In this document: positions 20,481-35,900 of the stretch, piece after piece
Position numbering within the stretch: position 1 is the first letter of the stretch
Layout of the letters: each line of letters begins with the position of its first letter
DNA from: Owenia fusiformis
Taxonomy: Eukaryota > Annelida > Polychaeta > Sabellida > Oweniidae
Direction: 5' to 3'
Length of the DNA: 64,000 nucleotides
Assembly (NCBI GenBank): GCA_903813345.2
Contig: CAIIXF020000010.1
Span: 24,533,740 to 24,597,739 of the forward strand
Notes under the pieces: model-generated
Databases searched by the model: none
What the model saw: the letters and a program-made list of their open reading frames with translations, nothing else
Told to the model about the DNA's origin: nothing
Made by a program: the position numbers and the translations under genes

Positions 20481-22200
20481 ATAGTTGAAATTACAGAATA
20501 CGCTACCTTAATTTTTGATAATCTATGAAAATAATCTTGTCATAAACAACTACTGATTTATATATGTGAACGGATATTTGTAAAGTTGGTTTAAAAAGAA
20601 ACTGAATATAGGGTAAAATGAGAGAGACACGACGTCGGAAGAGTGGGGATAAAATCTAATCAACACTAAGCTGAGACAGAATGAGAATCATATGTCTGGA
20701 CTCGCAAGATTTTCATAAACATATTTGCTGATTGCTCGCGAAAACAAAAACAAATTTCAGGGTTCATTGGCATCACACAATATTTGCAAAATGGAGGAGT
20801 GCATTTTCCCAGGATTTAAAACAATGCTTTACTTTAAACGTCGCCCCTCATACTAGCATACACTTTAACTATCAGATTCAGGAGCACCCTGCCCTTGATA
20901 TATTAATACATCGTTTTCTTGTACCCCTTTTCAAAAATACAACGAACTAAATACATAGTAATAATGATCTTGGAATTGATTTCTTTGATCTGTAATCTAG
21001 ATCACACAATAACTAATTAACTGTTTGATTGCGTTTTGCTTCTTCAAAGACGGGATATCCCTAAATTACCTTGATTACAGCATGGGCTTTCAAGTGAGTC
21101 CATGATTGCAGTCTACATAGTCTATAGGCTATTTTTAATTCCTCGTTATTTTAGTTGTGTATCTCTGAATCCCGGCTCTGATTATCATATACAATTTACT
21201 TTAACCAATTTTACCCGTTTTTTGAACTTCAAAACTGTCACATACATATTGGTGGTCCCTAATCATATTAGGACCAATAACAAACAACATAATTAAAACT
21301 GGAAAACATACAATACATATTCATCATCTCATCTATTTCTCCGGTTTGTATCTCCCGGTAATCTTTATGCCTTGAGCCCCCCCCCCCCTTACAGATACTT
21401 TAGATACACTTATTTTCACGCTACTTAATTTGACGAATTTGCTCAATTTCAAATATTGGCGGCAATTTAATTTGGCGGAATCAGGACTGAAGTTTAATCT
21501 TTGTCTATGTTTAGACATGGGCTATCAAAAGATTCTCTTGAAAGCCCATGGTTTATGTCATTAGGACGGGTATTTACTAAGATATTTTCTGTATTTCTTT
21601 TGGGATAATGTATCACCCTTGGTATACGCAGCTAACGAAAATTGACCGGCACGGGTCAAAAGCTGGACCGGTACGGGTTAACGGCTTTATTTGAATTTAA
21701 AACAGCCATAACTTGCTCAATATTGACTTCCTCGTGTCTAATTTGAAATATATGATGCCTCCCGATGCTTTTAAGTACCCCAATTTTTTACAGATTTTTA
21801 AACGGACCAAAACTCTCGAAATGCGCATTTATGCTCTTTTCTCTCATTTTCACGATTACTTTTATTTAGTACTTCTAACATATAAGATCTATTTTTCCCC
21901 ATCAAGGTATGATGTAACTGACATGCTATTTACATATTGTGAGTTTCAATGACGCGCGTTTGATTTTATAAAAAATGCCAAACTTTGTGACAAAGAATTT
22001 CCTCCTGCTTGCAGCGAGAAGACGGACCGGTTCGGGGCAATAGCAAAAACATAATTCAGGAATCTTTATACATGTGTGTTACATCTATTATTACAAGGAT
22101 CTAAAGTTTTAAATCTTCTCTTAGAACGTCTCCGATAGACCGTTACATGTCCGTTGTAAATTCCAATGGTTAGAATATTGCCCATCTATGCGATCAGGTC
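20481..22200. other. Mostly unannotated AT-rich stretch
   Basis: A C-run lies at about 21378. GACCGG(C/T)ACGGGT words at about 21643 and 21665, and GACCGGTTCGGGGC at 22024, may be remnants of a small element. Open frames are short and have no domain. Confidence 0.35.
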
Positions 22201-22280
22201 ATTGCTCTATTTTTGTTCAGAATTGCATTCATTTCTGAACAAAATACTCAATCGGCAGGGCGCTGGCAGATGAATCGGGG
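22201..22280. mobile_element. Fragment of the small palindromic MITE found at 59455-59591
   Basis: A perfect 12-bp stem TTTTGTTCAGAA (22211-22222) / TTCTGAACAAAA (22233-22244) is followed by CTCAATCGGCAGGGCGCTGG. This parallels TTTTGTTCAA..TTGAACAAAATGCTCAATCG and GGCCGGCGCCTGGCCG at 59480-59550. Confidence 0.6.
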
Positions 22281-22939
22281 CTTATTTGAGATTTATTAAT
22301 TACTTAGTTATTAATTACTTAGTCTATGTCTTTGTTTTTATAACTGCGGAAGTGTACCAAAACCACCTTGATTACAGAAGAGATCATCGAGGAATTACTT
22401 TAGATTTTATGATTATAATTATTCTTTGCCTCTAGTCTCATTTCTTAAACCTGCCTATTTTTGCGTATTTAATATTTGTCACAAACTATTTCAGCTATTT
22501 TACAAAACCAAAAGTTACTACATTATAGTCCCCCCCCCCCTTGCACTGTCGAAGTCTACGTCTGTTTTTCAAGTCTAATCAAATTACTACTCCTATAATG
22601 ATGCAAGACAACAATACACATCATATTCTGTTTTTGAACATTATTACTATTATTTTGAGAACATAAGACATCAACCGGCGATATAGATATTGACAACGTG
22701 CAGATGTAAAGTAAATGTTCATCATCCATCCTCGCGTGATGATGCATATGTATGTCATTGTCGCCATTTAGTATGTGGGTCTTTTTCAAAAGTTCGTCAC
22801 TTTCTCCGAAAAATTAAAACGGTTGATATTTCAATCAATTTTTGATTTTTTGGGACAAACAACGAACATTGTTCCAGAAAATTGCCTTTAAAAGATAGTT
22901 TAAGTGGAAATTACGAAATAACACAGCAAAATGTAAAAA
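22281..22939. other. Stretch with no recognisable feature
   Basis: A C-run lies at about 22530. No gene or repeat family was identified. Confidence 0.4.
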
Positions 22940-23690
22940 ATCTAACGTGCGTGACGTTTTTGATGAAATCAACAGTTACTTTTGTAATACAGACTATAAA
23001 ATAGATTTAAGTCTCTCAAACTGTCGCATATGACGAAAAAATCGTTTGTCGATATTTCATGAATTTATGCATTTAAGGTTTCTCAGCTAATTTTCAATAT
23101 GCTAACGTGCGTGACGTTTTTAAATATCTGCGTTTTTCATCTGCTATCCTGAGTTTCTCATATAACATGATATATAAGGAATAAATATGTTTTAACCAAT
23201 CTAAAGCTTTAAACGTTTTACCCTTGTAAGTTTTGTGTCATAAGGCATTAAGCAAGGTTTTTACTAAAAACTAACGTGCGTGATGAATTGATTGTGTTGA
23301 CACGAAATATGTTAACTCAATAATAAGTGTACATCTTAGTGATAAAGTAACAGCAGTCGATTTCTTAGTGTATAATACATGTTATACCTTGTCAAACATC
23401 ATATGTATTATATTTTTAAACTGGCAAAATATGGATATCCGATTAATACAATGGTTTAGGACTTATTTCAACCACAGAAGTAAATTATTCTATAACGTAC
23501 AGTATCTTGCTTCATGGTCATTCCATTTCCCCAGCAGGATACGTTACAATTAACATTAATAGCTTTCCTCAAATTATTAAGTTTGAAGAATGACATAGCG
23601 ATATATTGTTATGTGTATTCATTATTTTATTCAAGAAAATGTTTGCTTGAATTCTACGTGCGTGACGATTTTAAGTTGACACGATTTAAA
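22940..23690 (+). repeat. Degenerate repeat marked by ACGTGCGTGACG
   Basis: (A)ACGTGCGTGACG-type words occur near 22943, 23103, 23271 and 23657, roughly 160, 168 and 386 bp apart. TTGACACGA follows two of them. The spacing suggests a decayed ~160-bp tandem repeat that sits directly before the satellite, but the sequence between the words has mostly diverged. Confidence 0.4.
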
Positions 23691-24762
23691 AAAAAACAGT
23701 AAAATGCTAATGGACTTCATGAGACCAACATATCTTGTAACTGGCACAAAACAATTACTTTGAAAATGTAACAACCACAAGGTTAACATTAAGACGGTAA
23801 TCTATCTACTTACAACTGACTACAATACAAGACAGTTACATTTTAAATGTGTCTCGTCCGGAGACGTGTCATCCCGAGATGACACCAGACATCACCACTC
23901 TGTTCAACTTGAACTATAACATCATTTTATACCATTAATTTCAATTTTCGAAAGAAAAATTTATTTCGTAACACTCATCCGAGGAGGGTCTCATCCTAAA
24001 TGTGTCTCGTCCGGAGACGTGTCATCCCGAGATGACACCAGACATCACCACTCTGTTCAACATGAACTATAACATCATTTTATACCATTAATTTCAATTT
24101 TCGAAAGAAAAATTTATTTCGTAACGCTCATCCGAGGAGGGTCTCATCTTAAATGTGTCTCGTCCGGAGACGTGTCATCCCGAGATGACACCAGACATCA
24201 CCACTCTGTTCAACTTGAACTATAACATCATTTTATACCATTAATTTCAATTTTCGAAAGAAAAATTTATTTCATAACGCTCATCCGAGGAGGGTCTCAT
24301 CCTAAATGTGTCTCGTCCGGAGACGTGTCATCCCGAGATGACACCAGACATCACCACTCTGTTCAACATGAACTAAAACATCATTTTATACCATTAATTT
24401 CAATTTTCAAAAGAAAAATTTATTTCATAACGCTCATCCGAGGAGGGTCTCATCCTAAATGTGTCTCGTCCGGAGACGTGTCATCCCGAGATGACACCAG
24501 ACATCACCACTCTGTTCAACATGAACTATAACATCATTTTATACCATTAATTTCAATTTTCGAAAGAAAAATTTATATCGTAACGCTCATCCGAGGAGGG
24601 TCTCATCCTAAATGTGTCTCGTCCGGAGACGTGTCATCCCGAGATGACACCAGACATCACCACTCTGTTCAACATGAACTATAACATCATTTTATACCAT
24701 TAATTTCAATTTTCGAAAGAAAAATTTATTTCGTAACGCTCATCCGAGGAGGGTCTCATCTT

Positions 24763-26904
24763 AAATGTGTCTCGTCCGGAGACGTGTCATCCCGAGATGA
24801 CACCAGACATCACCACTCTGTTCAACTTGAACTATAACATCATTTTATACCATTAATTTCAATTTTCGAAAGAAAAATTTATTTCGTAACACTCATCCGA
24901 GGAGGGTCTCATCCTAAATGTGTCTCGTCCGGAGACGTGTCATCCCGAGATGACACCAGACATCACCACTCTGTTCAACATGAACTATAACATCATTTTA
25001 TACCATTAATTTCAATTTTCGAAAGAAAAATTTATTTCGTAACGCTCATCCGAGGAGGGTCTCATCCTAAATGTGTCTCGTCCGGAGACGTGTCATCCCG
25101 AGATGACACCAGACATCACCACTCTGTTCAACATGAACTATAACATCATTTTATACCAATAATTTCAATTTTCGAAAGAAAAATTTATTTCGTAACGCTC
25201 ATCCGAGGAGGGTCTCATCTTAAATGTGTCTCGTCCGGAGACGTGTCATCCCAAGATGACACCAGACATCACCACTCTGTTCAACTTGAACTATAACATC
25301 ATTTTATACCATTAATTTCAATTTTCGAAAGAGAAATTTATTTCGTAACGCTCATCCGAGGAGGGTCTCATCTTAAATGTGTCTCGTCCGGAGACGTGTC
25401 ATCCCGAGATGACACCAGACATCACCACTCTGTTCAACTTGAACTATAACATCATTTTATACCATTAATTTCAATTTTCGAAAGAAAAATTTATTTAATA
25501 ACGCTCATCCGAGGAGGGTCTCATCCTAAATGTGTCTCGTCCGGAGACGTGTCATCCCGAGATGACACCAGACATCACCACTCTGTTCAACATGAACTAT
25601 AACATCATTTTATACCATTAATTTCAATTTTCGAAAGAAAAATTTATTTCGTAACGCTCATCCGAGGAGGGTCTCATCCTAAATGTGTCTCGTCCGGAGA
25701 CGTGTCATCCCGAGATGACACCAGACATCACCACTCTGTTCAACATGAACTATAACATCATTTTATACCATTAATTTCAATTTTCGAAAGAAAAATTTAT
25801 TTCGTAACGCTCATCCGAGGAGGGTCTCATCTTAAATGTGTCTCGTCCGGAGACGTGTCATCCCGAGATGACACCAGACATCACCACTCTGTTCAACTTG
25901 AACTATAACATCATTTTATACCATTAATTTCAATTTTCGAAAGAAAAATTTATTTCGTAACACTCATCCGAGGAGGGTCTCATCCTAAATGTGTCTCGTC
26001 CGGAGACGTGTCATCCCGAGATGACACCAGACATCACCACTCTGTTCAACATGAACTATAACATCATTTTATACCATTAATTTCAATTTTCGAAAGAAAA
26101 ATTTATTTCGTAACGCTCATCCGAGGAGGGTCTCATCCTAAATGTGTCTCGTCCGGAGACGTGTCATCCCGAGATGACACCAGACATCACCACTCTGTTC
26201 AACATGAACTATAACATCATTTTATACCATTAATTTCAATTTTCGAAAGAAAAATTTATTTCGTAACGCTCATCCGAGGAGGGTCTCATCTTAAATGTGT
26301 CTCGTCCGGAGACGTGTCATCCCAAGATGACACCAGACATCACCACTCTGTTCAACTTGAACTATAACATCATTTTATACCATTAATTTCAATTTTCGAA
26401 AGAAAAATTTATTTCGTAACGCTCATCCGAGGAGGGTCTCATCTTAAATGTGTCTCGTCCGGAGACGTGTCATCCCGAGATGACACCAGACATCACCACT
26501 CTGTTCAACTTGAACTATAACATCATTTTATACCATTAATTTCAATTTTCGAAAGAAAAATTTATTTCGTAACACTCATCCGAGGAGGGTCTCATCCTAA
26601 ATGTGTCTCGTCCGGAGACGTGTCATCCCGAGATGACACCAGACATCACCACTCTGTTCAACATGAACTATAACATCATTTTATACCATTAATTTCAATT
26701 TTCGAAAGAAAAATTTATTTCGTAACACTCATCCGAGGAGGGTCTCATCCTAAATGTGTCTCGTCCGGAGACGTGTCATCCCGAGATGACACCAGACATC
26801 ACCACTCTGTTCAACATGAACTATAACATCATTTTATACCATTAATTTCAATTTTCGAAAGAAAAATTTATTTCGTAACACTCATCCGAGGAGGGTCTCA
26901 TCCT
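24763..26904 (+). repeat. Two copies of a seven-monomer (1071-bp) higher-order unit
   Basis: 24763-25833 and 25834-26904 carry the same order of CAACTTG/CAACATG monomers (T A A T T A A). The private variant CCCAAGATGA is at 25250 and again at 26321, exactly 1071 bp apart. The first four monomers agree best. Later ones differ at the ACGCTC/ACACTC site. Confidence 0.8.
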
Positions 26905-29900
26905 AAATGTGTCTCGTCCGGAGACGTGTCATCCCGAGATGACACCAGACATCACCACTCTGTTCAACATGAACTATAACATCATTTTATACCATTAATT
27001 TCAATTTTCGAAAGAAAAATTTATTTCGTAACGCTCATCCGAGGAGGGTCTCATCTTAAATGTGTCTCGTCCGGAGACGTGTCATCCCGAGATGACACCA
27101 GACATCACCACTCTGTTCAACTTGAACTATAACATCATTTTATACCATTAATTTCAATTTTCGAAAGAAAAATTTATTTCGTAACACTCATCCGAGGAGG
27201 GTCTCATCCTAAATGTGTCTCGTCCGGAGACGTGTCATCCCGAGATGACACCAGACATCACCACTCTGTTCAACATGAACTATAACATCATTTTATACCA
27301 TTAATTTCAATTTTCGAAAGAAAAATTTATTTCGTAACACTCATCCGAGGAGGGTCTCATCCTAAATGTGTCTCGTCCGGAGACGTGTCATGCCGAGATG
27401 ACACCAGACATCACCACTCTTTTCAACATGAACTATAACATCATTTTATACCATTAATTTCAATTTTCGAAAGAAAAATTTATTTTGTAACACTCATCCG
27501 AGGAGGGTCTCATCCTAAATGTGTCTCGTCCGGAGACGTGTCATCCCGAGATGACACCAGACATCACCACTCTGTTCAACATGAACTATAACATCATTTT
27601 ATACCATTAATTTCAATTTTCGAAAGAAAAATTTATTTCGTAACACTCATCCGAGGAGAGTCTCATCCTAAATGTGTCTCGTCCGGAGACGTGTCATCCC
27701 GAGATGACACCAGACATCACCACTCTGTTCAACATGAACTATAACATCATTTTATACCATTAATTTCAATTTTCGAAAGAAAAATTTATTTTGTAACACT
27801 CATCCGAGGAGGGTCTCATCCTAAATGTGTCTCTTCCGGAGACGTGTCATCCCGAGATGACACCAGACATCACCACTCTGTTCAACATGAACTATAACAT
27901 CATTTTATACCATTAATTTCAATTTTCGAAAGAAAAATTTATTTCGTAACGCTCATCCGAGGAGGTTCTCATCTTAAATGTGTCTCGTCCGGAGACGTGT
28001 CATCCCGAGATGACACCAGACATCACCACTCTGTTCAACTTGAACTATAACATCATTTTATACCATTAATTTCAATTTTCGAAAGAAAAATTTATTTCGT
28101 AACACTCATCCGAGGAGGGTCTCATCCTAAATGTGTCTCGTCCGGAGACGTGTCATCCCGAGATGACACCAGACATCACCACTCTGTTCAACATGAACTA
28201 TAACATCATTTTATACCATTAATTTCAATTTTCGAAAGAAAAATTTATTTCGTAACACTCATCCGAGGAGGGTCTCATCCTAAATGTGTCTCGTCCGGAG
28301 ACGTGTCATCCCGAGATGACACCAGACATCACCACTCTGTTCAACATGAACTATAACATCATTTTATACCATTAATTTCAATTTTCGAAAGAAAAATTTA
28401 TTTCGTAACGCTCATCCGAGGAGGGTCTCATCTTCAATGTGTCTCGTCCGGAGACGTGTCATCCCGAGATGACACCAGACATCACCACTCTGTTCAACTT
28501 GAACTATAACATCATTTTATACCATTAATTTCAATTTTCGAAAGAAAAATTTATTTCGTTACACTCATCCGAGGAGGGTCTCATCCTAAATGTGTCTCGT
28601 CCGGAGACGTGTCATCCCGAGATGACACCAGACATCACCACTCTGTTCAACATGAACTATAACATCATTTTATACCATTAATTTCAATTTTCGAAAGAAA
28701 AATTTATTTCGTAACACTCATCCGAGGAGGGTCTCATCCTAAATGTGTCTCGTCCGGAGACGTGTCATCCCGAGATGACACCAGACATCACCACTCTGTT
28801 CAACATGAACTATAACATCATTTTATACCATTAATTTCAATTTTCGAAAGAAAAATTTATTTCGTAACGCTCATCCGAGGAGGGTCTCATCTTAAATGTG
28901 TCTCGTCCGGAGACATGTCATTCCGAGATGACACCAGACATCACCACTCTGTTCAACTTGAACTATAACATCATTTTATACCATTAATTTCAATTTTCGA
29001 AAGAAAAATTTATTTCGTAACACTCATCCGAGGAGGGTCTCATCCTAAATGTGTCTCGTCCGGAGACGTGTCATCCCGAGATGACACCAGACATCACCAC
29101 TCTGTTCAACATGAACTATAACATCATTTTATACCATTAATTTCAATTTTCGAAAGAAAAATTTATTTCGTAACACTCATCCGAGGAGGGTCTCATCCTA
29201 AATGTGTCTCGTCCGGAGACGTGTCATCCCGAGATGACACCAGACATCACCACTCTGTTCAACATGAACTATAACATCATTTTATACCATTAATTTCAAT
29301 TTTCGAAAGAAAAATTTATTTCGTAACACTCATCCGAGGAGGGTCTCATCCTAAATGTGTCTCGTCCGGAGACGTGTCATCCCGAGATGACACCAGACAT
29401 CACCACTCTGTTTAACATGAACTATAACATCATTTTATACCATTAATTTCAATTTTCGAAAGAAAAATTTATTTCGTAACACTCATCCGAGGAGGGTCTC
29501 ATCCTAAATGTGTCTCGTCCGGAGACGTGTCATCCCGAGATGACACCAGACATCACCACTCTGTTCAACATGAACTATAACATCATTTTATACCATTAAT
29601 TTCAATTTTCGAAAGAAAAATTTATTTCGTAACGCTCATCCGAGGAGGGTCTCATCTTAAATGTGTCTCGTCCGGAGACGTGTCATCCCGAGATGACACC
29701 AGACATCACCACTCTGTTCAACTTGAACTATAACATCATTTTATACCATTAATTTCAATTTTCGAAAGAAAAATTTATTTCGTAACGCTCATCCGAGGAG
29801 GGTCTCATCTTAAATGTGTCTCGTCCGGAGACGTGTCATCCCGAGATGACACCAGACATCACCACTCTGTTCAACTTGAACTATAACATCATTTTATACC

Positions 29901-32900
29901 ATTAATTTCAATTTTCGAAAGAAAAATTTATTTCGTACACTCATCCGAGGAGGGTCTCATCCTAAATGTGTCTCGTCCGGAGACGTGTCATCCCGAGATG
30001 ACACCAGACATCACCACTCTGTTCAACATGAACTATAACATCATTTTATACCATTAATTTCAATTTTCGAAAGAAAAATTTATTTCGTAACACTCATCCG
30101 AGGAGGGTCTCATCCTAAATGTGTCTCGTCCGGAGACGTGTCATCCCGAGATGACACCAGACATCACCACTCTGTTCAACATGAACTATAACATCATTTT
30201 ATACCATTAATTTCAATTTTCGAAAGAAAAATTTATTTCGTAACAGCTCATCCGAGGAGGGTCTCATCTTAAATGTGTCTCGTCCGGAGACAGTGTCATC
30301 CCGAGATGACACCAGACATCACCACTCTGTTCAACTTGAACTATAACATCATTTTATACCATTAATTTCAATTTTCGAAAGAAAAATTTATTTCGTAACA
30401 CTCATCCGAGGAGGGTCTCATCCTAAATGTGTCTCGTCCGGAGACGTGTCATCCCGAGATGACACCAGACATCACCACTCTGTTCAACATGAACTATAAC
30501 ATCATTTTATACCATTAATTTCAATTTTCGAAAGAAAAATTTATTTCGTAACACTCATCCGAGGAGGGTCTCATCCTAAATGTGTCTCGTCCGGAGACGT
30601 GTCATCCCGAGATGACACCAGACATCACCACTCTGTTCAACATGAACTATAACATCATTTTATACCATTAATTTCAATTTTCGAAAGAAAAATTTATTTC
30701 GTAACACTCATCCGAGGAGGGTCTCATCCTAAATGTGTCTCGTCCGGAGACGTGTCATCCCGAGATGACACCAGACATCACCACTCTGTTCAACATGAAC
30801 TATAACATCATTTTATACCATTAATTTCAATTTTCGAAAGAAAAATTTATTTCGTAACACTCATCCGAGGAGGGTCTCATCCTAAATGTGTCTCGTCCGG
30901 AGACGTGTCATCCCGAGATGACACCAGACATCACCACTCTGTTCAACATGAACTATAACATCATTTTATACCATTAATTTCAATTTTCGAAAGAAAAATT
31001 TATTTCGTAACACTCATCCGAGGAGGGTCTCATCCTAAATGTGTCTCGTCCGGAGACGTGTCATCCCGAGATGACACCAGACATCACCACTCTGTTCAAC
31101 TTGAACTATAACATCATTTTATACCATTAATTTCAATTTTCGAAAGAAAAATTTATTTCGTAACACTCATCCGAGGAGGGTCTCATCCTAAATGTGTCTC
31201 GTCCGGAGACGTGTCATCCCGAGATGACACCAGACATCACCACTCTGTTCAACATGAACTATAACATCATTTTATACCATTAATTTCAATTTTCGAAAGA
31301 AAAATTTATTTCGTAACACTCATCCGAGGAGGGTCTCATCCTAAATGTGTCTCGTCCGGAGACGTGTCATCCCGAGATGACACCAGACATCACCACTCTG
31401 TTCAACATGAACTATAACATCATTTTATACCATTAATTTCAATTTTCGAAAGAAAAATTTATTTCGTAACACTCATCCGAGGAGGGTCTCATCCTAAATG
31501 TGTCTCGTCCGGAGACGTGTCATCCCGAGATGACACCAGACATCACCACTCTGTTCAACTTGAACTATAACATCATTTTATACCATTAATTTCAATTTTC
31601 GAAAGAAAAATTTATTTCGTAACACTCATCCGAGGAGGGTCTCATCCTAAATGTGTCTCGTCCGGAGACGTGTCATCCCGAGATGACACCAGACATCACC
31701 ACTCTGTTCAACATGAACTATAACATCATTTTATACCATTAATTTCAATTTTCGAAAGAAAAATTTATTTCGTAACACTCATCCGAGGAGGGTCTCATCC
31801 TAAATGTGTCTCGTCCGGAGACGTGTCATCCCGAGATGACACCAGACATCACCACTCTGTTCAACATGAACTATAACATCATTTTATACCATTAATTTCA
31901 ATTTTCGAAAGAAAAATTTATTTCGTAACACTCATCCGAGGAGGGTCTCATCCTAAATGTGTCTCGTCCGGAGACGTGTCATCCCGAGATGACACCAGAC
32001 ATCACCACTCTGTTCAACATGAACTATAACATCATTTTATACCATTAATTTCAATTTTCGAAAGAAAAATTTATTTCGTAACACTCATCCGAGGAGGGTC
32101 TCATCCTAAATGTGTCTCGTCCGGAGACGTGTCATCCCGAGATGACACCAGACATCACCACTCTGTTCAACATGAACTATAACATCATTTTATACCATTA
32201 ATTTCAATTTTCGAAAGAAAAATTTATTTCGTAACACTCATCCGAGGAGGGTCTCATCCTAAATGTGTCTCGTCCGGAGACGTGTCATCCCGAGATGACA
32301 CCAGACATCACCACTCTGTTCAACATGAACTATAACATCATTTTATACCATTAATTTCAATTTTCGAAAGAAAAATTTATTTCGTAACACTCATCCGAGG
32401 AGGGTCTCATCCTAAATGTGTCTCGTCCGGAGACGTGTCATCCCGAGATGACACCAGACATCACCACTCTGTTCAACATGAACTATAACATCATTTTATA
32501 CCATTAATTTCAATTTTCGAAAGAAAAATTTATTTCGTAACACTCATCCGAGGAGGGTCTCATCCTAAATGTGTCTCGTCCGGAGACGTGTCATCCCGAG
32601 ATGACACCAGACATCACCACTCTGTTCAACTTGAACTATAACATCATTTTATACCATTAATTTCAATTTTCGAAAGAAAAATTTATTTCGTAACACTCAT
32701 CCGAGGAGGGTCTCATCCTAAATGTGTCTCGTCCGGAGACGTGTCATCCCGAGATGACACCAGACATCACCACTCTGTTCAACATGAACTATAACATCAT
32801 TTTATACCATTAATTTCAATTTTCGAAAGAAAAATTTATTTCGTAACACTCATCCGAGGAGGGTCTCATCCTAAATGTGTCTCGTCCGGAGACGTGTCAT

Positions 32901-35900
32901 CCCGAGATGACACCAGACATCACCACTCTGTTCAACATGAACTATAACATCATTTTATACCATTAATTTCAATTTTCGAAAGAAAAATTTATTTCGTAAC
33001 ACTCATCCGAGGAGGGTCTCATCCTAAATGTGTCTCGTCCGGAGACGTGTCATCCCGAGATGACACCAGACATCACCACTCTGTTCAACATGAACTATAA
33101 CATCATTTTATACCATTAATTTCAATTTTCGAAAGAAAAATTTATTTCGTAACACTCATCCGAGGAGGGTCTCATCCTAAATGTGTCTCGTCCGGAGACG
33201 TGTCATCCCGAGATGACACCAGACATCACCACTCTGTTCAACATGAACTATAACATCATTTTATACCATTAATTTCAATTTTCGAAAGAAAAATTTATTT
33301 CGTAACACTCATCCGAGGAGGGTCTCATCCTAAATGTGTCTCGTCCGGAGACGTGTCATCCCGAGATGACACCAGACATCACCACTCTGTTCAACATGAA
33401 CTATAACATCATTTTATACCATTAATTTCAATTTTCGAAAGAAAAATTTATTTCGTAACACTCATCCGAGGAGGGTCTCATCCTAAATGTGTCTCGTCCG
33501 GAGACGTGTCATCCCGAGATGACACCAGACATCACCACTCTGTTCAACATGAACTATAACATCATTTTATACCATTAATTTCAATTTTCGAAAGAAAAAT
33601 TTATTTCGTAACACTCATCCGAGGAGGGTCTCATCCTAAATGTGTCTCGTCCGGAGACGTGTCATCCCGAGATGACACCAGACATCACCACTCTGTTCAA
33701 CTTGAACTATAACATCATTTTATACCATTAATTTCAATTTTCGAAAGAAAAATTTATTTCGTAACACTCATCCGAGGAGGGTCTCATCCTAAATGTGTCT
33801 CGTCCGGAGACGTGTCATCCCGAGATGACACCAGACATCACCACTCTGTTCAACATGAACTATAACATCATTTTATACCATTAATTTCAATTTTCGAAAG
33901 AAAAATTTATTTCGTAACACTCATCCGAGGAGGGTCTCATCCTAAATGTGTCTCGTCCGGAGACGTGTCATCCCGAGATGACACCAGACATCACCACTCT
34001 GTTCAACATGAACTATAACATCATTTTATACCATTAATTTCAATTTTCGAAAGAAAAATTTATTTCGTAACACTCATCCGAGGAGGGTCTCATCCTAAAT
34101 GTGTCTCGTCCGGAGACGTGTCATCCCGAGATGACACCAGACATCACCACTCTGTTCAACATGAACTATAACATCATTTTATACCATTAATTTCAATTTT
34201 CGAAAGAAAAATTTATTTCGTAACACTCATCCGAGGAGGGTCTCATCCTAAATGTGTCTCGTCCGGAGACGTGTCATCCCGAGATGACACCAGACATCAC
34301 CACTCTGTTCAACATGAACTATAACATCATTTTATACCATTAATTTCAATTTTCGAAAGAAAAATTTATTTCGTAACACTCATCCGAGGAGGGTCTCATC
34401 CTAAATGTGTCTCGTCCGGAGACGTGTCATCCCGAGATGACACCAGACATCACCACTCTGTTCAACATGAACTATAACATCATTTTATACCATTAATTTC
34501 AATTTTCGAAAGAAAAATTTATTTCGTAACACTCATCCGAGGAGGGTCTCATCCTAAATGTGTCTCGTCCGGAGACGTGTCATCCCGAGATGACACCAGA
34601 CATCACCACTCTGTTCAACATGAACTATAACATCATTTTATACCATTAATTTCAATTTTCGAAAGAAAAATTTATTTCGTAACACTCATCCGAGGAGGGT
34701 CTCATCCTAAATGTGTCTCGTCCGGAGACGTGTCATCCCGAGATGACACCAGACATCACCACTCTGTTCAACATGAACTATAACATCATTTTATACCATT
34801 AATTTCAATTTTCGAAAGAAAAATTTATTTCGTAACACTCATCCGAGGAGGGTCTCATCCTAAATGTGTCTCGTCCGGAGACGTGTCATCCCGAGATGAC
34901 ACCAGACATCACCACTCTGTTCAACTTGAACTATAACATCATTTTATACCATTAATTTCAATTTTCGAAAGAAAAATTTATTTCGTAACACTCATCCGAG
35001 GAGGGTCTCATCCTAAATGTGTCTCGTCCGGAGACGTGTCATCCCGAGATGACACCAGACATCACCACTCTGTTCAACATGAACTATAACATCATTTTAT
35101 ACCATTAATTTCAATTTTCGAAAGAAAAATTTATTTCGTAACACTCATCCGAGGAGGGTCTCATCCTAAATGTGTCTCGTCCGGAGACGTGTCATCCCGA
35201 GATGACACCAGACATCACCACTCTGTTCAACATGAACTATAACATCATTTTATACCATTAATTTCAATTTTCGAAAGAAAAATTTATTTCGTAACACTCA
35301 TCCGAGGAGGGTCTCATCCTAAATGTGTCTCGTCCGGAGACGTGTCATCCCGAGATGACACCAGACATCACCACTCTGTTCAACTTGAACTATAACATCA
35401 TTTTATACCATTAATTTCAATTTTCGAAAGAAAAATTTATTTCGTAACACTCATCCGAGGAGGGTCTCATCCTAAATGTGTCTCGTCCGGAGACGTGTCA
35501 TCCCGAGATGACACCAGACATCACCACTCTGTTCAACATGAACTATAACATCATTTTATACCATTAATTTCAATTTTCGAAAGAAAAATTTATTTCGTAA
35601 CACTCATCCGAGGAGGGTCTCATCCTAAATGTGTCTCGTCCGGAGACGTGTCATCCCGAGATGACACCAGACATCACCACTCTGTTCAACATGAACTATA
35701 ACATCATTTTATACCATTAATTTCAATTTTCGAAAGAAAAATTTATTTCGTAACACTCATCCGAGGAGGGTCTCATCCTAAATGTGTCTCGTCCGGAGAC
35801 GTGTCATCCCGAGATGACACCAGACATCACCACTCTGTTCAACTTGAACTATAACATCATTTTATACCATTAATTTCAATTTTCGAAAGAAAAATTTATT

